Source of the DNA: Apiotrichum sp. Y4204
Taxonomy: Eukaryota > Basidiomycota > Tremellomycetes > Trichosporonales > Trichosporonaceae
Length of the DNA: 64,000 nt
Assembly (NCBI GenBank): GCA_025531455.1
Contig: JAMYHL010000026.1
Coordinates: forward strand, 372,001 to 436,000
Direction: 5' to 3'
Shown: positions 24,583-35,479 of the stretch, one piece after another
Layout of the letters: each line of letters begins with the position of its first letter
How positions within the stretch are numbered: the stretch's first letter is position 1
Position numbers and translations under genes: made by a program
Notes under the pieces: generated by a model
What the model was told of the DNA's origin: nothing
Database searches by the model: none
What the model saw: the letters and a program-made list of their open reading frames with translations, nothing else

Positions 24583-25957
24583 ACGGATAAGCTTGAGCAA
24601 CAGTGTGTAGGTGCGACTTACTGTCATGGCTGGTATGCCCTCTGCCGTGCATTGGCGCCTGCGTTTGGACCTTCTCTCCACCCCGCCCCCTATCTCCCTC
24701 TCCACTTCTATGGCAGCCTGTCCCAGGTGAGCTGCCACCCCGTATTTACCTAGCGCTCGGCCGTGTACGGACTGTGTCGATGCATAATATTGTCGCGGGT
24801 GGCGCTGAATGTATCTGACCCAGCGGGCATCTGGTGGAGTTGCGCAAGTGTGCTCTCATGCGCGAGCATACGGTAGTAAGAGGCCCCCAGCTCGTACGCT
24901 CGTCCAAGAGTGTATAATCACAACAAATGGCACCATAGGTGATAATGACTCTTTCAATGCACAAGGCTGTGTGGGTGTGGGTACAAAATGTAGGCAATGA
25001 AGGCCACTCTTTCTGTTCGCGATCGATTGTGCTGTACTGTACTCTCTTGAATTGTCGCACTCGTTTGTGTGATTGTGTAATTCCGTAATGGTTAACTCTC
25101 GTGATCTTATTCTCGCGTGATCCGTCCTCCAGTCGCGGCCAGTCGTGCACAAGAGCCAGCTACCAAGCTGCATTTATCTGCACGAAGCGAACCGTGTACT
25201 GTATGCAAGAATCGAACCAGGCCAAGCCTCTGCAAACAAGGGGTGGGTTGGGGCTGAGAAACGTCACGCCATCCGGTGGCGGCGCGGATGAGATGAATGA
25301 ATGAGCCTCAAGACCTTGAGCCTGACGTGCTGACGCAGAACAACAGGCGCAGAGCCGGGAAATGGGGCTGGCTGAAAGGGCACACGACTGGGAATTGCCC
25401 GGCGCTGGCCGTGCTCCCCACTTTGCTTGCCTGTTAGCATCCGACACCCGCAGTTGTCTGGGCGTCAGTATCTCCGGTGATGGGCGCCAGCTCGGATAGC
25501 CGCGGATATGCGGAGAATGAAGTGGAGTGGAGTGATGGCATGAAAGATGGAGTGGATGGAGCGGAGAGAGACAGAGAGTCTCAATTAGTCCCGTGTGTGG
25601 TGTGGTGTGCACAGTGTGGGGCGCTGATGGATGCCAATGACGCTGTCCTCTCTCTACAGTGTGTGTCGCTCTGGTCGTCCGCATCCAGTCTGAACCACAA
25701 CCACCTTTATCATCACAATCACACTGTCAGTGGTGTCATTGTCAGTCTCATCATTTCCATTTCTCCCACCTCTTTTTCTACTCCAGAGTAGTCGTGTGTC
25801 ATCATCACCGTCGTCGCTGTCACAACCACACTCAATTCAGCACTACTTTACCACAACTCTTACAGAGTCCGCCGCCGCTGCCGCCGCCGCTCCTACTACC
25901 ACCTCCTCTTGACACCGTGTGTCAATCCCCCTTCCCCCGAATCCCACCCAGCCCGTG
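24583..25957. other. Intergenic region
   Basis: No gene seen. The last ~250 bp are rich in CA/CT tracts and are probably the leader of the LisH-CTLH gene. A tRNA-like T-arm on the minus strand near 25206 does not fold (see rejected items). Confidence 0.6.
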
Positions 25958-27541
25958 ATGGAGTCGTCCAAGGCGGGACGGCGCCAACCGATGACGCTCG
26001 TGAGTGCAGCGCCGGCGATCCGCTCAGTTATGCTATCCATACCCCAACACGTACCGCCCCATTCCACTACTCAGGACTGACACACAGCACGACATTGTGG
26101 TCGATTATGTTGTGAACAGCGGGTTCGCAGGGACGGCCAAGGTGCTTGCCGCTGCGCCGGTCCGCCTCCCCCCGTCTTCAACATCGGCAACGTCATCCGC
26201 GACCTCTGCCGCCGCCACCCCGCCGCCGGAGGATGCGGAGGACGGCGACAACGCCAATGGCGCCGACCAGGAGCACAAGCTGGCCACTGGCGGGCTCTCC
26301 GACCTCTCCGCTCTGTCGGGCCACGGGAAGAACCGCTCGCCGACGCCCGCGCAGAATCCCGCGCTCGATGACGCCGTCCTTGCCTCGATCGACCAGCGGA
26401 GGGGTGAGTGCGACCGTGCGGCCATGCGGCCCATGCGCAAGGCCTTCCCTCCGTATTCAACCCGCTGACTCCAGAAATCCTCGACTATGTTCTGAGCGGG
26501 GCAATCTCCAAAGCTGTTGCCGCCCTGCACACCCACTTTCCCGCTGTCCTCACCCGCCAGCCTGCGGTTGCGACAAACGGTGCCGGCTCCGGCTCTTTGC
26601 GGCCTACCAATGGGGCAGGCTCCAACGGCGCATCGTCATCCTCGACGCCGTACGTCGTCTCCCCGGGCGTGGCGCGCTCTGCTCCCCGAGGGGAGGATGG
26701 CAATGGTGCACCAGCCGCGCCGAACCACAGCGTTCCCGTCTTCTCACGCAGCGCTGAGCCAGAGCACGTCAGCCTCAACCTCCAGATCCAGGACTTTATC
26801 GAGCTGTACCGTGACTTTGCAGCGAGCGCCCCGCCGTCGCCGTCAAGCAGCATCGGGTCCATGGCTGGGAGCACGAACGGCGGCGCACCCAGCGCAGAGC
26901 TCACTTCCACCCTGGCGGCGCTGCACAACCTCCATACTGACGCCGGGCGTCTCCGTCCCGAGGACCGCGCGATCTATCTCCAGGAAATCAAGGACGTCGG
27001 CGGCCTCCTGGCGTACATCGAGCCTGAGAACAGTGTCGTCAGCGGGTTCCTCGACCAGCAGAGGAGAATTGCGCTCGCGCAACAGGTCAACGCGGCCATC
27101 CTTAGTGAGTGGTGGCGACTGGCTGGTGATGGTTCTGGGGCACTGGTGGCTGAAATGAAGTGGTGCATCAGTGCTCCACGCGAAGCCAGTCATTCCGTGG
27201 CCAGATCACGTTGCTCAAATCTTTCGCGGCTGTTCCGAAGCTTTATCGTTCAGGCTGCTGACACCCAGAATCTGAGGGACGCCCGGTTCAGTCGCATCTT
27301 GAGCAGATTGTGCGCCGCACACATGCAGTCTACGCAACTCTGACTGAACACGGCATTGACCCAACACCGTCATGGACTGGCGACGCGAAGAATGCGACTG
27401 TGAGCGTTGCAGTGCTTCTGAACAACCACAGAGCCATTGGTGACTAACTAGTAGCACTGGCGCATTGCCGAGCAGCTCAAGCGGCGTCCGTTCCAGAAGG
27501 GCGGCTTCAGCCTGCGGGAGTTTGTATGGGAGACATCGTAG
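25958..27541 (+). CDS. LisH-CTLH-CRA domain protein (RanBPM/GID8-like)
   Basis: Exons 25958-25999, 26088-26403, 26475-27104, 27269-27399 and 27455-27541 encode 401 residues. Exon 2 opens with HDIVVDYVVNSGFAGTAKVL, a LisH dimerisation motif, followed by a low-complexity Ala/Ser/Pro linker. Exon 3 opens with a CTLH helix (EILDYVLSGAISKAVAALHT); further on, LNLQIQDFIELYRDF matches the L-x-x-Q-x-F-I-E element of the domain, and the rest is CRA-like helices. Such proteins are scaffold subunits of the GID/CTLH ubiquitin ligase or RanBP9/10-type adaptors. Unlike Gid1/RanBPM no SPRY domain precedes the LisH, and two Asn/Gly/Ser-rich insertions make it longer than GID8 (~230 residues). The 14-residue first exon is the least certain part. 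It is convergent with the HAD gene, 186 bp away. Confidence 0.8.
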
Positions 27542-27727
27542 TCGCGCGTCGGCGCAGGTCTATCAATCTGAGAGAGAAGGCGAGCAGCATTTTTGTTCTG
27601 TTGTATTGTGCACATGTGAAACCTGGAACCACCACAGAGGAAGGTGCATAAGCAGGGAGGGCTACAGTTCGACGAGGCAAAAACAGAAGATTCCAGCGAC
27701 TACTGCGCCGCTATTGTTCTACAGAGC

Positions 27728-29084
27728 TCAGTTGTAGGCAATACGAGGCAGACCCCACTCCGTCGTATCCAGTTCCTCGAGGTGCTCCAGCACCTGCTTA
27801 GCTCCAAAGGTCGCGTCGGGCTCGAGCGCGAGCAGCTCGGGATCCGGGACCCACACGACTGCCATCAGCCCAATCGAGCTCCACAGACTCACCATTCATG
27901 CCGGCCGCGACGCCCGCCGCGATACCAAGCTTTGCGTCCTCGAACACGAGGCCCCTGGCCCTCACCGCCTCCTGCTCGGGGGTGCAGCTCTCGGCCGTGC
28001 CTACATCGAACCCGAGCTTGTGCGCCGCAGCGAGGAATATGTCCGGACACGGCTTACCCCGCCCAGGGCGCACCTCGGGGCTGTCCGCCGTCAGGATGCA
28101 GGTGGGGTGGAAGCGCTCAAACAGCTCGGGGAGGTGCGACTGGTGTGAGTGGGGGTAGGTATTAGAACGGGCGTACCGTCTTTACATCAAAGTTGCGCTT
28201 GCTCGAGCCGGTCGCCAGCGCAATCGGGACACCCGCGTCGTGCTGTCATCAGAACTGAGCGAAATGTGCCACTTACGAGGCCCTGCACGAGCGCGACCGC
28301 TCCACGCATGGGCGAGACCTTGCGGAACATTTCGTCCTGCATCTCGACGCGTTCCGCCATATAGTCTTCCACCGAGATTTGCTCCTCCAGACCCGGGAAG
28401 CGCGAGAAGAGGTACTTTGAGGACTCGTACGCGGCTGGATGTCAGTGTGAGGTTTCCGGTCGCCGCGGTCCTTGTCTCTCCCGGGCTCAGGTGTTTGGAA
28501 TCCATCCCGTGGGAGCTCGACTTTGCGGGCCCTGCGAATGCCGCACTCACGCTTGCCCATGAGTCCCGACTTGATCTCCCACGTCATCGTGAGGCCGTAC
28601 CGCGCGAGAATGATGTCTGAGGTCAGTCGTTGCATGGCCCCGCTGAGATGGCCACTCCAACTGGGCGAGCTCCACAACTGGAGGCCCGGAGCAGCACCCT
28701 GCGTGTGCCGATAGCGCGCCCGTATACCCACTCGTGACGTCCGTGTAGATGCGCTGCTGTTAGCTTTGGCGGGGACGAGGCTTACTTCGGTGTCACTGGG
28801 TTAGAATCGTGTCAGCATCGTGTCCTATCTGGGCAAGCGTGTCCCGAATGGCCGCGCCATACGCGATGTACAACACCACGCGCAAAGCGCGATATTACAG
28901 GCATCGCGTAATTGTGTATCGCGTCGCGTATCACACCTCACGCAGCACTCGCATGTCTCCCTCTCAATAGCTCACACTGGCGTTAGCACACCCCTGTAGC
29001 CCAAGCCTCACTGAGAAGCCCGTCCATGTCGAAGATGACATATTCAATCTTGCCGCGGGATCCCGCGGTAGGTGCGCTGCTCAT
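27728..29084 (-). CDS. HAD-superfamily phosphatase, HDHD1/pseudouridine-5'-phosphatase type
   Basis: Proposed exons: 29084-29012, 28976 (one nucleotide), 28795-28786 (10 nt), 28753-28732, 28616-28551, 28434-28277, 28242-28177, 28139-27893, 27858-27728; 257 residues, the normal family length. HAD motif I is DMDGLLIDTE (Asp19 nucleophile, Asp21 acid/base), motif II lies in IALATGSSK, motif III is the Lys in GRGKPCPDI, and motif IV is VFEDAKLGI. The cap region RIYTDVTN...RYGLTMTWEIKSGLMGKP is close to human HDHD1, and GMNVVWVPDPELL is typical of the fungal forms. It should hydrolyse small phosphomonoesters in the cytosol; the substrate is unproven. The Ile25 codon is split over exons 1, 2 and 3. 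Introns are 32-180 nt. It shares a 377-bp divergent promoter with the peptidase at 29462. Confidence 0.85.
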
Positions 29085-29461
29085 GTGGGCGATAGTTTGG
29101 TGGGCAGGTGCGATGTCGAGCCGAGGGTGGGGATAGATGGTATGGAAGGGTGAGCGATGGAGCGAGAGTGGTGCGCGGTGCTAGCTTATGTGCTGGTGTG
29201 GTCGTTACGATCCAACACCTACGGGCAGGATGAATTTCGGCGAGTAAAATGACGTCGGTCTGAAAAAACGGTGCCAGCCAGCAAGTACTACGGCAGAGTT
29301 GATTTGTAGCAACTCGGCGTATTCGGAGCATGGGCCCGAGCTGTCCGAACCGCGAGAGCCGGCGATGAGCGGGTGGGCAAAAGCAACATAAATACCAGCA
29401 CAAGAATGGACAAATAAGCACGAGCATATCCCCCTGCTCACACGATTTACACATTCACATC
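29085..29461. promoter_or_regulatory. Divergent promoter between HAD phosphatase and M20 peptidase
   Basis: The two start codons lie 377 bp apart on opposite strands. A TATA-like ATAAATACC lies at about 29389, some 70 bp before the peptidase ATG. No other element is recognised. Confidence 0.5.
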
Positions 29462-31462
29462 ATGAGCAGCAAGAACGAGTACGCGCCGCTCCCGACCGAC
29501 GAGCGCGTGCTTCCCACCGAGGTCGAGGCTCCGAGGGAGCTCGGGTGGAAAGTCCGCGTCCTCCTGCCTGCCATCGCGCTCTTTGCGGTCCTCGGCGCGC
29601 TGGGCACCGGCATCGCGTCGTGCAAGGGCCGCATGGGCATGGGACACGGCAGCGATATGGCCACCGGCATGGGCATGGGCATGGACAAGCACATGTCGGG
29701 CCACGGGCACGGCCACATGTCGCCCGCTGCGGGATGGAGCTTTCCCGACCGTTTCACGGGCCACCCGGCGCTGGTGGGCGCGACGCGCAAGGCTGCGTGT
29801 CCCGTGCAGCCGGCGGCGCGTGTCGTCGGCGACGAGTGGGATCCCTCCGCGGACGCAGACTACGCGTCGCTGGCTGCGTCGCGGCTCAGCGCGGCGGTGA
29901 AGATCCAGACGGTGTCGTACGACGACATGCCTGCGGACGCGACGGACCCGCGCTTCGACTCGCACAAGGAGTTTGCCGCGTGGATGCAGGACACGTTCCC
30001 GAGCGTGTACGAGCACCTGCAGCACGATGTCGTGAACACCCACGCACACCTCTTTACGTGGAAGGGCACGGACGGCGGCAAGCCGGTCATGCTCATGGCG
30101 CACGAGGACGTCGTGCCCGTCAACCCCGACACTGTGGACCAGTGGACGTATCCCCCGTGGAGCGGGGAGATTACGACGGATGTCAAGGGTGCGCCGGGCA
30201 CGTGGATCTGGGGCCGGGGAAGCAGCGACTGCAAGAACTCGCTGGTTGGCATCCTCGCGGCTACGGAGAAGCTGCTCGCCGAGGGGTTTACGCCGCCGCG
30301 CGACGTGCTGATCGCGTACGGGTTCGATGAGGAGGTAAGTCCCGCCGCTAGAGGACGGCTGACCGCCTGGCTGACAAGGAGATTGGCGGCGCGCGCGGTG
30401 CGATGCAGATTGCCAAGGTTGTCGAGGAGCGTTACGGCCAGGACGGCGTCGCGTTTATCATTGACGAGGGATTCAGCGGTATTGAGGACGTGTATGGCGC
30501 GCGTCTTGCCGCGCTCGGCATGGCGGAGAAGGGCGCCGTGAGCGTCGCGATCCGCGTCGACACCCCCGGCGGACACTCGAGTGTTCCTCCCGAGCACACC
30601 GGAAGTAAGTCTACTGGCGGGATGCCTCTTGCTCACGCCCCAGTCGGCCTCATGGCCCGCCTCCTCAAGAAGCTGGAAGACCACCCGTTCAAGCCCGAGC
30701 TCGTCCCCGAGGGTCCGTACCTCAAGTACCTTTCGTGTCTGGCCGAGTACGCGCCCGAGTTCCCGTCCAAGCTCGCAAAGAAGGTCAAGAACCCAAAGGC
30801 GTGGCCCAAGCTCGCAAAGGAGCTGGCAAAGAGCGACCGGGTCAAGAACTCGTTCCTCGCGACCTCGACCGCCATCGACCTTATCCACGGAGGTGTAAAG
30901 GTCAACGCGCTGCCCGAGACGGTCGACGCGACGGTCAACCACCGCATCTCGTTCACGTCCTCGGTTAACGCCACGCTCCAGCACTATGTCGACCTTCTCC
31001 TCCCGCTCACCAAGAAGCTCGGCCTCACTGCCACCATCTTTGGCGAGCAGTACGGCAAGTCTGAGCGCCACGTCACGATTAAGATTGTCGGCAACGAGCA
31101 CAAGAACGGTCTCGAGCCCGCGCCGATCACGCCTGCTGACTCGGAGGCCTTTGCCTTCATCGGCAGTGCCATCCGCGCCGTCTTTGGCCACAAGACGGTC
31201 ATCACTCCGACTGGAATGTTTGGTGGGTTTCGCGGTTTCAGGCCTCTCTTCTCCTTACAGTTTACTGACTGTAGCCAACACCGACACGGCGCGCTGCTGG
31301 TCGCTCACGCCCCACATCTACCGCTTCACGCCCGCGCGCATGTCCGAGACGCTGAACCCCCACACCGTCGACGAGCGCATCTCGCTCCGCGCCCACCTCT
31401 CCACAACCCAGTTCTACCACCGCCTCATCCGCAACCTCGAGGGCTGGGACGCGGACAAGTAG
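29462..31462 (+). CDS. CPS1: M20 metallopeptidase, carboxypeptidase S type, with Met/His-rich lumenal segment
   Basis: Exons 29462-30334, 30382-30604, 30644-31222 and 31275-31462 encode 620 residues. A short cytosolic N-terminus and one membrane segment (residues ~31-51) make a type II vacuolar/secretory protein, as in yeast carboxypeptidase S. The two-zinc site is intact: MAHEDVVPV (His214, Asp216), GRGSSDCKNS (Asp256), GFDEE (Glu290, Glu291), with the dimerisation-domain element DTPGGHSS later. It should release C-terminal amino acids from peptides and N-blocked dipeptides such as Cbz-Gly-Leu. Just after the membrane segment (residues ~57-87) lies a Met/His/Gly-rich stretch (GMGMGMDKHMSGHGHGHM), which resembles copper-binding Mets/His motifs and is not part of the enzyme family core. 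The end of intron 1 was placed after AAGGAG to give the family sequence GFDEE-IGGARGA. Confidence 0.9.
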
Positions 31463-32951
31463 GGGGAAGAGTAGCAGAAAGTGAGACTGTTTGTAGTGGA
31501 TCGAGATTCTGGTCACGTATGCAACAAGTTTGGTCCAGAGACAGCGTGACACCTGGGGGCGAAGTGGTTCAGTTGCTGTGAATCTTGAGCAATCTGTAAT
31601 GCATGTAATGAGCCCGTCCGCAACCTCCGAATGCATCCCAGTATCAGATCTCCAATCCACCTTCCGCCTCTGGCGCACGGAGGTCGTCGCCTGGCCGTGG
31701 GACCATGTGCGACACCCGCGAAACTATCGCAGCCCGCGCCCGCACGCCGCGTTCGACCGCCCGCGTGGGTCCCTGACGACAGTTCGGGCCCGATAGCGGG
31801 CTATCTGCAATCTGATAAAAAGTTTTCGCGGGGAGCAGTCACCCACCCTTCGGTCCGTGCCTCCCGACCAGGCTACATTGTCGAGGATGTATACAGAGCT
31901 AGAGGCGTGCAGATATGCAGAGCATTCGAGCATGGGTGCTGGATGTACAGAAGGTCTGTGCTGCGCGTTGCGACAAGTGCGTCCTGTTGTGACGCTTGGC
32001 AGCTTGGCTCTACTGCAAACCATTCTCTGTGTGCGGGGCATCATTCTCGGGCCAGGCACGCCAAGCTCGGCCGACAGCGCACGGGCATACCTCCAGTCCC
32101 CGATGACAGGCAACGACAGCGAGCATGCAGCTGATGATGGCGACAAGAGGCTGTATACCACAGACACTCACGAGTGCTGTCCGCGTTTCGCGTCGTCGTG
32201 AGCTTGACACGCCGTAAAGTGGGCTAATGGCCTGGTGGAAGTTTGTTCTTGTTTGTTCGGCATAACGTCATGCGGCCCAGGAGTCTGTAGCCTGGAGATT
32301 GCCTCGATTCTTGGCGTAACCCTCTCTCCCCTCCCGGGCGGTCTAATCCACCTGCCAATAGTTCGGCAGCGAGTGGGAGCAAGAATGCATAGTGGATGGG
32401 ATGGGATGGCTTGCTTGAGAATGAAGTTGCATCATCTCTCATCACTACCAGCGCTCCCGTCGCTGTCGGCTTTCTCCTCGGTCTATTTCGAGACGTTGTA
32501 GGGTGTGCGCACCATTGCAATATAGTCGATCATCAACTACCCGGCCTTTCTATTCTTTGCATCCCTCTCTCGCTCTCGCATCCACTCCGCATCTCTGCAT
32601 CTAGGCATCTCTGCATCTCCGCATCCTCCCATCTCCGCCATCTCTCAGGTATCACATCGTATTCTATCGCTCAGCGCAGCTCGCATCGGAATATTTCTCG
32701 CGACCCCCCGCAATCATCTTACCCTTCGGCCGACGCGCCACACCCTACTGGCTCCTCGTAGACCAAGAACCGCGAACCCAGGAATAGTTTCGCCAGGGAT
32801 CCTGTGATCGTTGCGGCCATAATCTCGGAACCTCGACATTCGGCCAGCTCGAGCCTCGCAGCTCAGAACATACCTCGACAGTTCGTCGCACTCCTCTTTT
32901 ACACTTTACCAAAATCAGATCGAGGCCATCCCACCCCGCATCACTCCCACC
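31463..32951. other. Intergenic region upstream of the Xpt1-like gene
   Basis: No gene seen. From ~32540 to 32640 imperfect GCATCTC/CATCT units repeat in a pyrimidine-rich stretch that probably is the promoter and leader of the gene at 32952. Confidence 0.6.
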
Positions 32952-35479
32952 ATGAGGTCTCTCGTCCGCGGCTCGGGGCCGACATATGCCCCGCTAGAAA
33001 GCGAGGCGCGAGATGGGCGCTTCTCCCCGATGGAGATGGAGCGCCGCCCAATGCTCAACGACAGCGAGCGCGATGCCGACAATGACGGCGACGGCGACGA
33101 CGTGGGGTTTGACTATGAAAAGTCGCGCCCCAACACCCTCCGCGAGCGCTTCGCCGCATGGAACGCGCAGCGCCGCCGCCCCGTCTCCCACATTTTGTTT
33201 ATTGCGCTCGCACTGTTCGTCTCGCTCGCGGCCGGCGCGTGGGCCTACCGCCGCCTCTTCCCAGGATACGACCCGCTGCCGACGTACGACGAGCCCGAGG
33301 CGCTCGAACCCCAGCCCCTCGACGGGACAATCACCCTCACCGACGCGAGTAATGTGCTCGTGCCTGTCCGTGCGGCGCTCGCCGCGACGGAAAACCTCCT
33401 TTCGCCAGTCGACACGCGCCCGCCGCTCGACATCCTCGTGCACTACTACACGACGGGCGAGCTCCCTGGCGCCGTGCACCATCCCCAGCAGCCCCTCGAC
33501 CTCGTGTACCTCTACGTTAACTCGACATCGCGGTATTTCCAGGATGCCCGTGCGGCGCGGCTCAAGGCGGAGGATCTCACGCTCAAGGTCAACAAGGAGA
33601 GGCACTGGCGGGATAACGGCGAGCTGCGCGGTGCGATGCGGTCCGGCGCGCTCTCGCTTGCCGGCCGTGTAGGCCGTATCCATGTCGTGTCGGCGGCTTA
33701 CGACTTTGACAGCAGCAAGTACCCGCCGCGCCCGCACGAGGGTGTCACTGGCTGGCGCATGGGCCAGATCCCCGCGTGGCTCAACTGGGCGAACAGGTCC
33801 AATGTCAACTGGTACTTCCAGCCGACAGTCTTCCGTCTTCCGCGCGACCATGATGGCCAGCTGCCAGAGAGCATTGCGCAGATTGACGAGGTCGCCTGGC
33901 AGAACAAGTCGCTGCCGTCGTTCAACTCATTTGCGATCGAAGCCCGCATCCCGTGGATCAACGGCATGTCCGAGGAGATTGTCTACTCGAACGACGACAT
34001 GTTCCTGCTGCGCGACATGACCCACGGCGACTTCCACCATCCGCTATACGGGAGCGTGTTCCGTCTCGACCCGGCGCTGGACGTCAAGCCCCACCTGAAT
34101 CCTGCCGACAAGTCCGACTCGGGCGAGGGCGGTGGTCTCGCGCACGCAAACGTCCTCATTTCCGGTCGCTTCCGCCAGAAGAACAGGCTGTATGTCCAGC
34201 ACATGTCCAAGGCAATGAAGCGCTCGCTCCTGCACGAGGCGAGCGTCATGTTTGCTGCTCCCCTTGCTGAGGCCGCGACGCGCGGCTTCCGCGAGTCGAA
34301 GCGAGGCGTCGCGGACGTCGAAATGTCCTGGCTCGTAACCTATCTCCAAATGGAGCGCTGGCGTGAGGCTCTCCTCTGGACTTGGGCTGTCGCCAGGGTT
34401 GGCGGCTTGGACGGAAGCTGGGGTCGTGATGCCCGTGACGAGCTCCGCAAGGTGCTTCGTCTCTCGCGCGGGGCGGAGAAGGGCGTCAAGGCCGAGATCG
34501 AGATCTCCAAGAAGGGACGCAGCACTCTCGCCAACTTTGACCACGTCTCCGAGCAGGGTGGGTGGGAGATGCCTCAGCGAAGCGATATTCTCTACAGTGA
34601 GTGCCCATAACAAATTAATCACTAACGGCAGCTTCGCTCGACGGCCACATGTCGCACGCCCCGTACAGTGCTGAGGAGTGGAAGCTCCGCGAGAAGCTCC
34701 TGCGCAAACCGCGTAAGGGTGTGCGTCTCCGCCCCGTGCCTCCTACAACGTGCACGTTCGATGTAGACGAATGCCTCCCCGCCGACTTCTGGGAAAACGA
34801 GGACAAGTACACCGCCGCCGACATGTTCAAGCGCCTGGCGTTTGAGAAGGGCGAGTGCGGCGACTGCCTCATCCACGCGCTCGTCGGCGCGTCCGGCAGC
34901 CAGGGCCTCCGGGCGTTCCTCCCCCCGCCGGACAAGATGTTCACCCCGCTGATCCGCGACCGCCGCCCGATGTGGGACCGCCCCGAGCCCATGCTTCCTC
35001 TCACGCCGACGTGGGGCGAGGCCGACTTCTCCCTCGCGCACAATGTCCGTCTTGGACAGGACCAATGGACGCGCACCGACGGCAAGCAGAGCAGCCTCTC
35101 GCAGGTCAACCTCCTCGACTGGTCTGTCAAGTTGATGTCACGCTACGCTTATGTGTACGGTGAGTATAGGTGGTCAACACCTATCATCCACTGCCAGCTA
35201 ACATCAGCTACCACGCCGTGGCGGTTCACGATGGTGCACTCGGTGTACCAGCTGCATCGGGCACTAAAGGAGCTGAGCACGGACGACAACATCGCAATGG
35301 CATGCCTAAACGACGACCAGCCCGACAAGCCGCACCCGCACATCCGCGTGCAGCTCCAGCGCTGGATGAACGACATGTTTGGCCAGGCCTCAAAGTTTGT
35401 CCAGTGGGAGCGCGCAGACGCCGCGTGGGAGCTCGAGGACAAGGATGAGAATGAGCCCCAGGACCTCGACGACGAGTAA
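32952..35479 (+). CDS. XPT1: Stealth-family glycan phosphotransferase, xylosylphosphotransferase (Xpt1) type
   Basis: Exons 32952-34596, 34632-35159 and 35208-35479 encode 814 residues. A ~78-residue acidic cytosolic tail and one membrane segment (residues ~79-98) give a type II Golgi topology. Stealth conserved regions are visible in order: PLDLVYLYVN (181-190), RDNGELRGAMRS, then SFNSFAIEARIPWINGMSEE followed by IVYSNDDMFL, then a His-Met element (SLDGHMSH) and an EF-like STDDNIAMACLNDD near the end. Stealth enzymes transfer sugar-1-phosphate groups (human GNPTAB, bacterial capsule enzymes). In Cryptococcus, Xpt1 adds xylose-phosphate to mannose on protein O-glycans, and this protein has its layout and size. 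Substrate assignment is inference from that similarity. The C-terminus is acidic with no membrane anchor. Confidence 0.85.

Noticed and set aside
25195..25225. Minus-strand GGTTCGATTC, like a tRNA T-loop
   Set aside because: The flanking bases do not pair as a 5-bp T-stem and no acceptor or anticodon arm can be found upstream.
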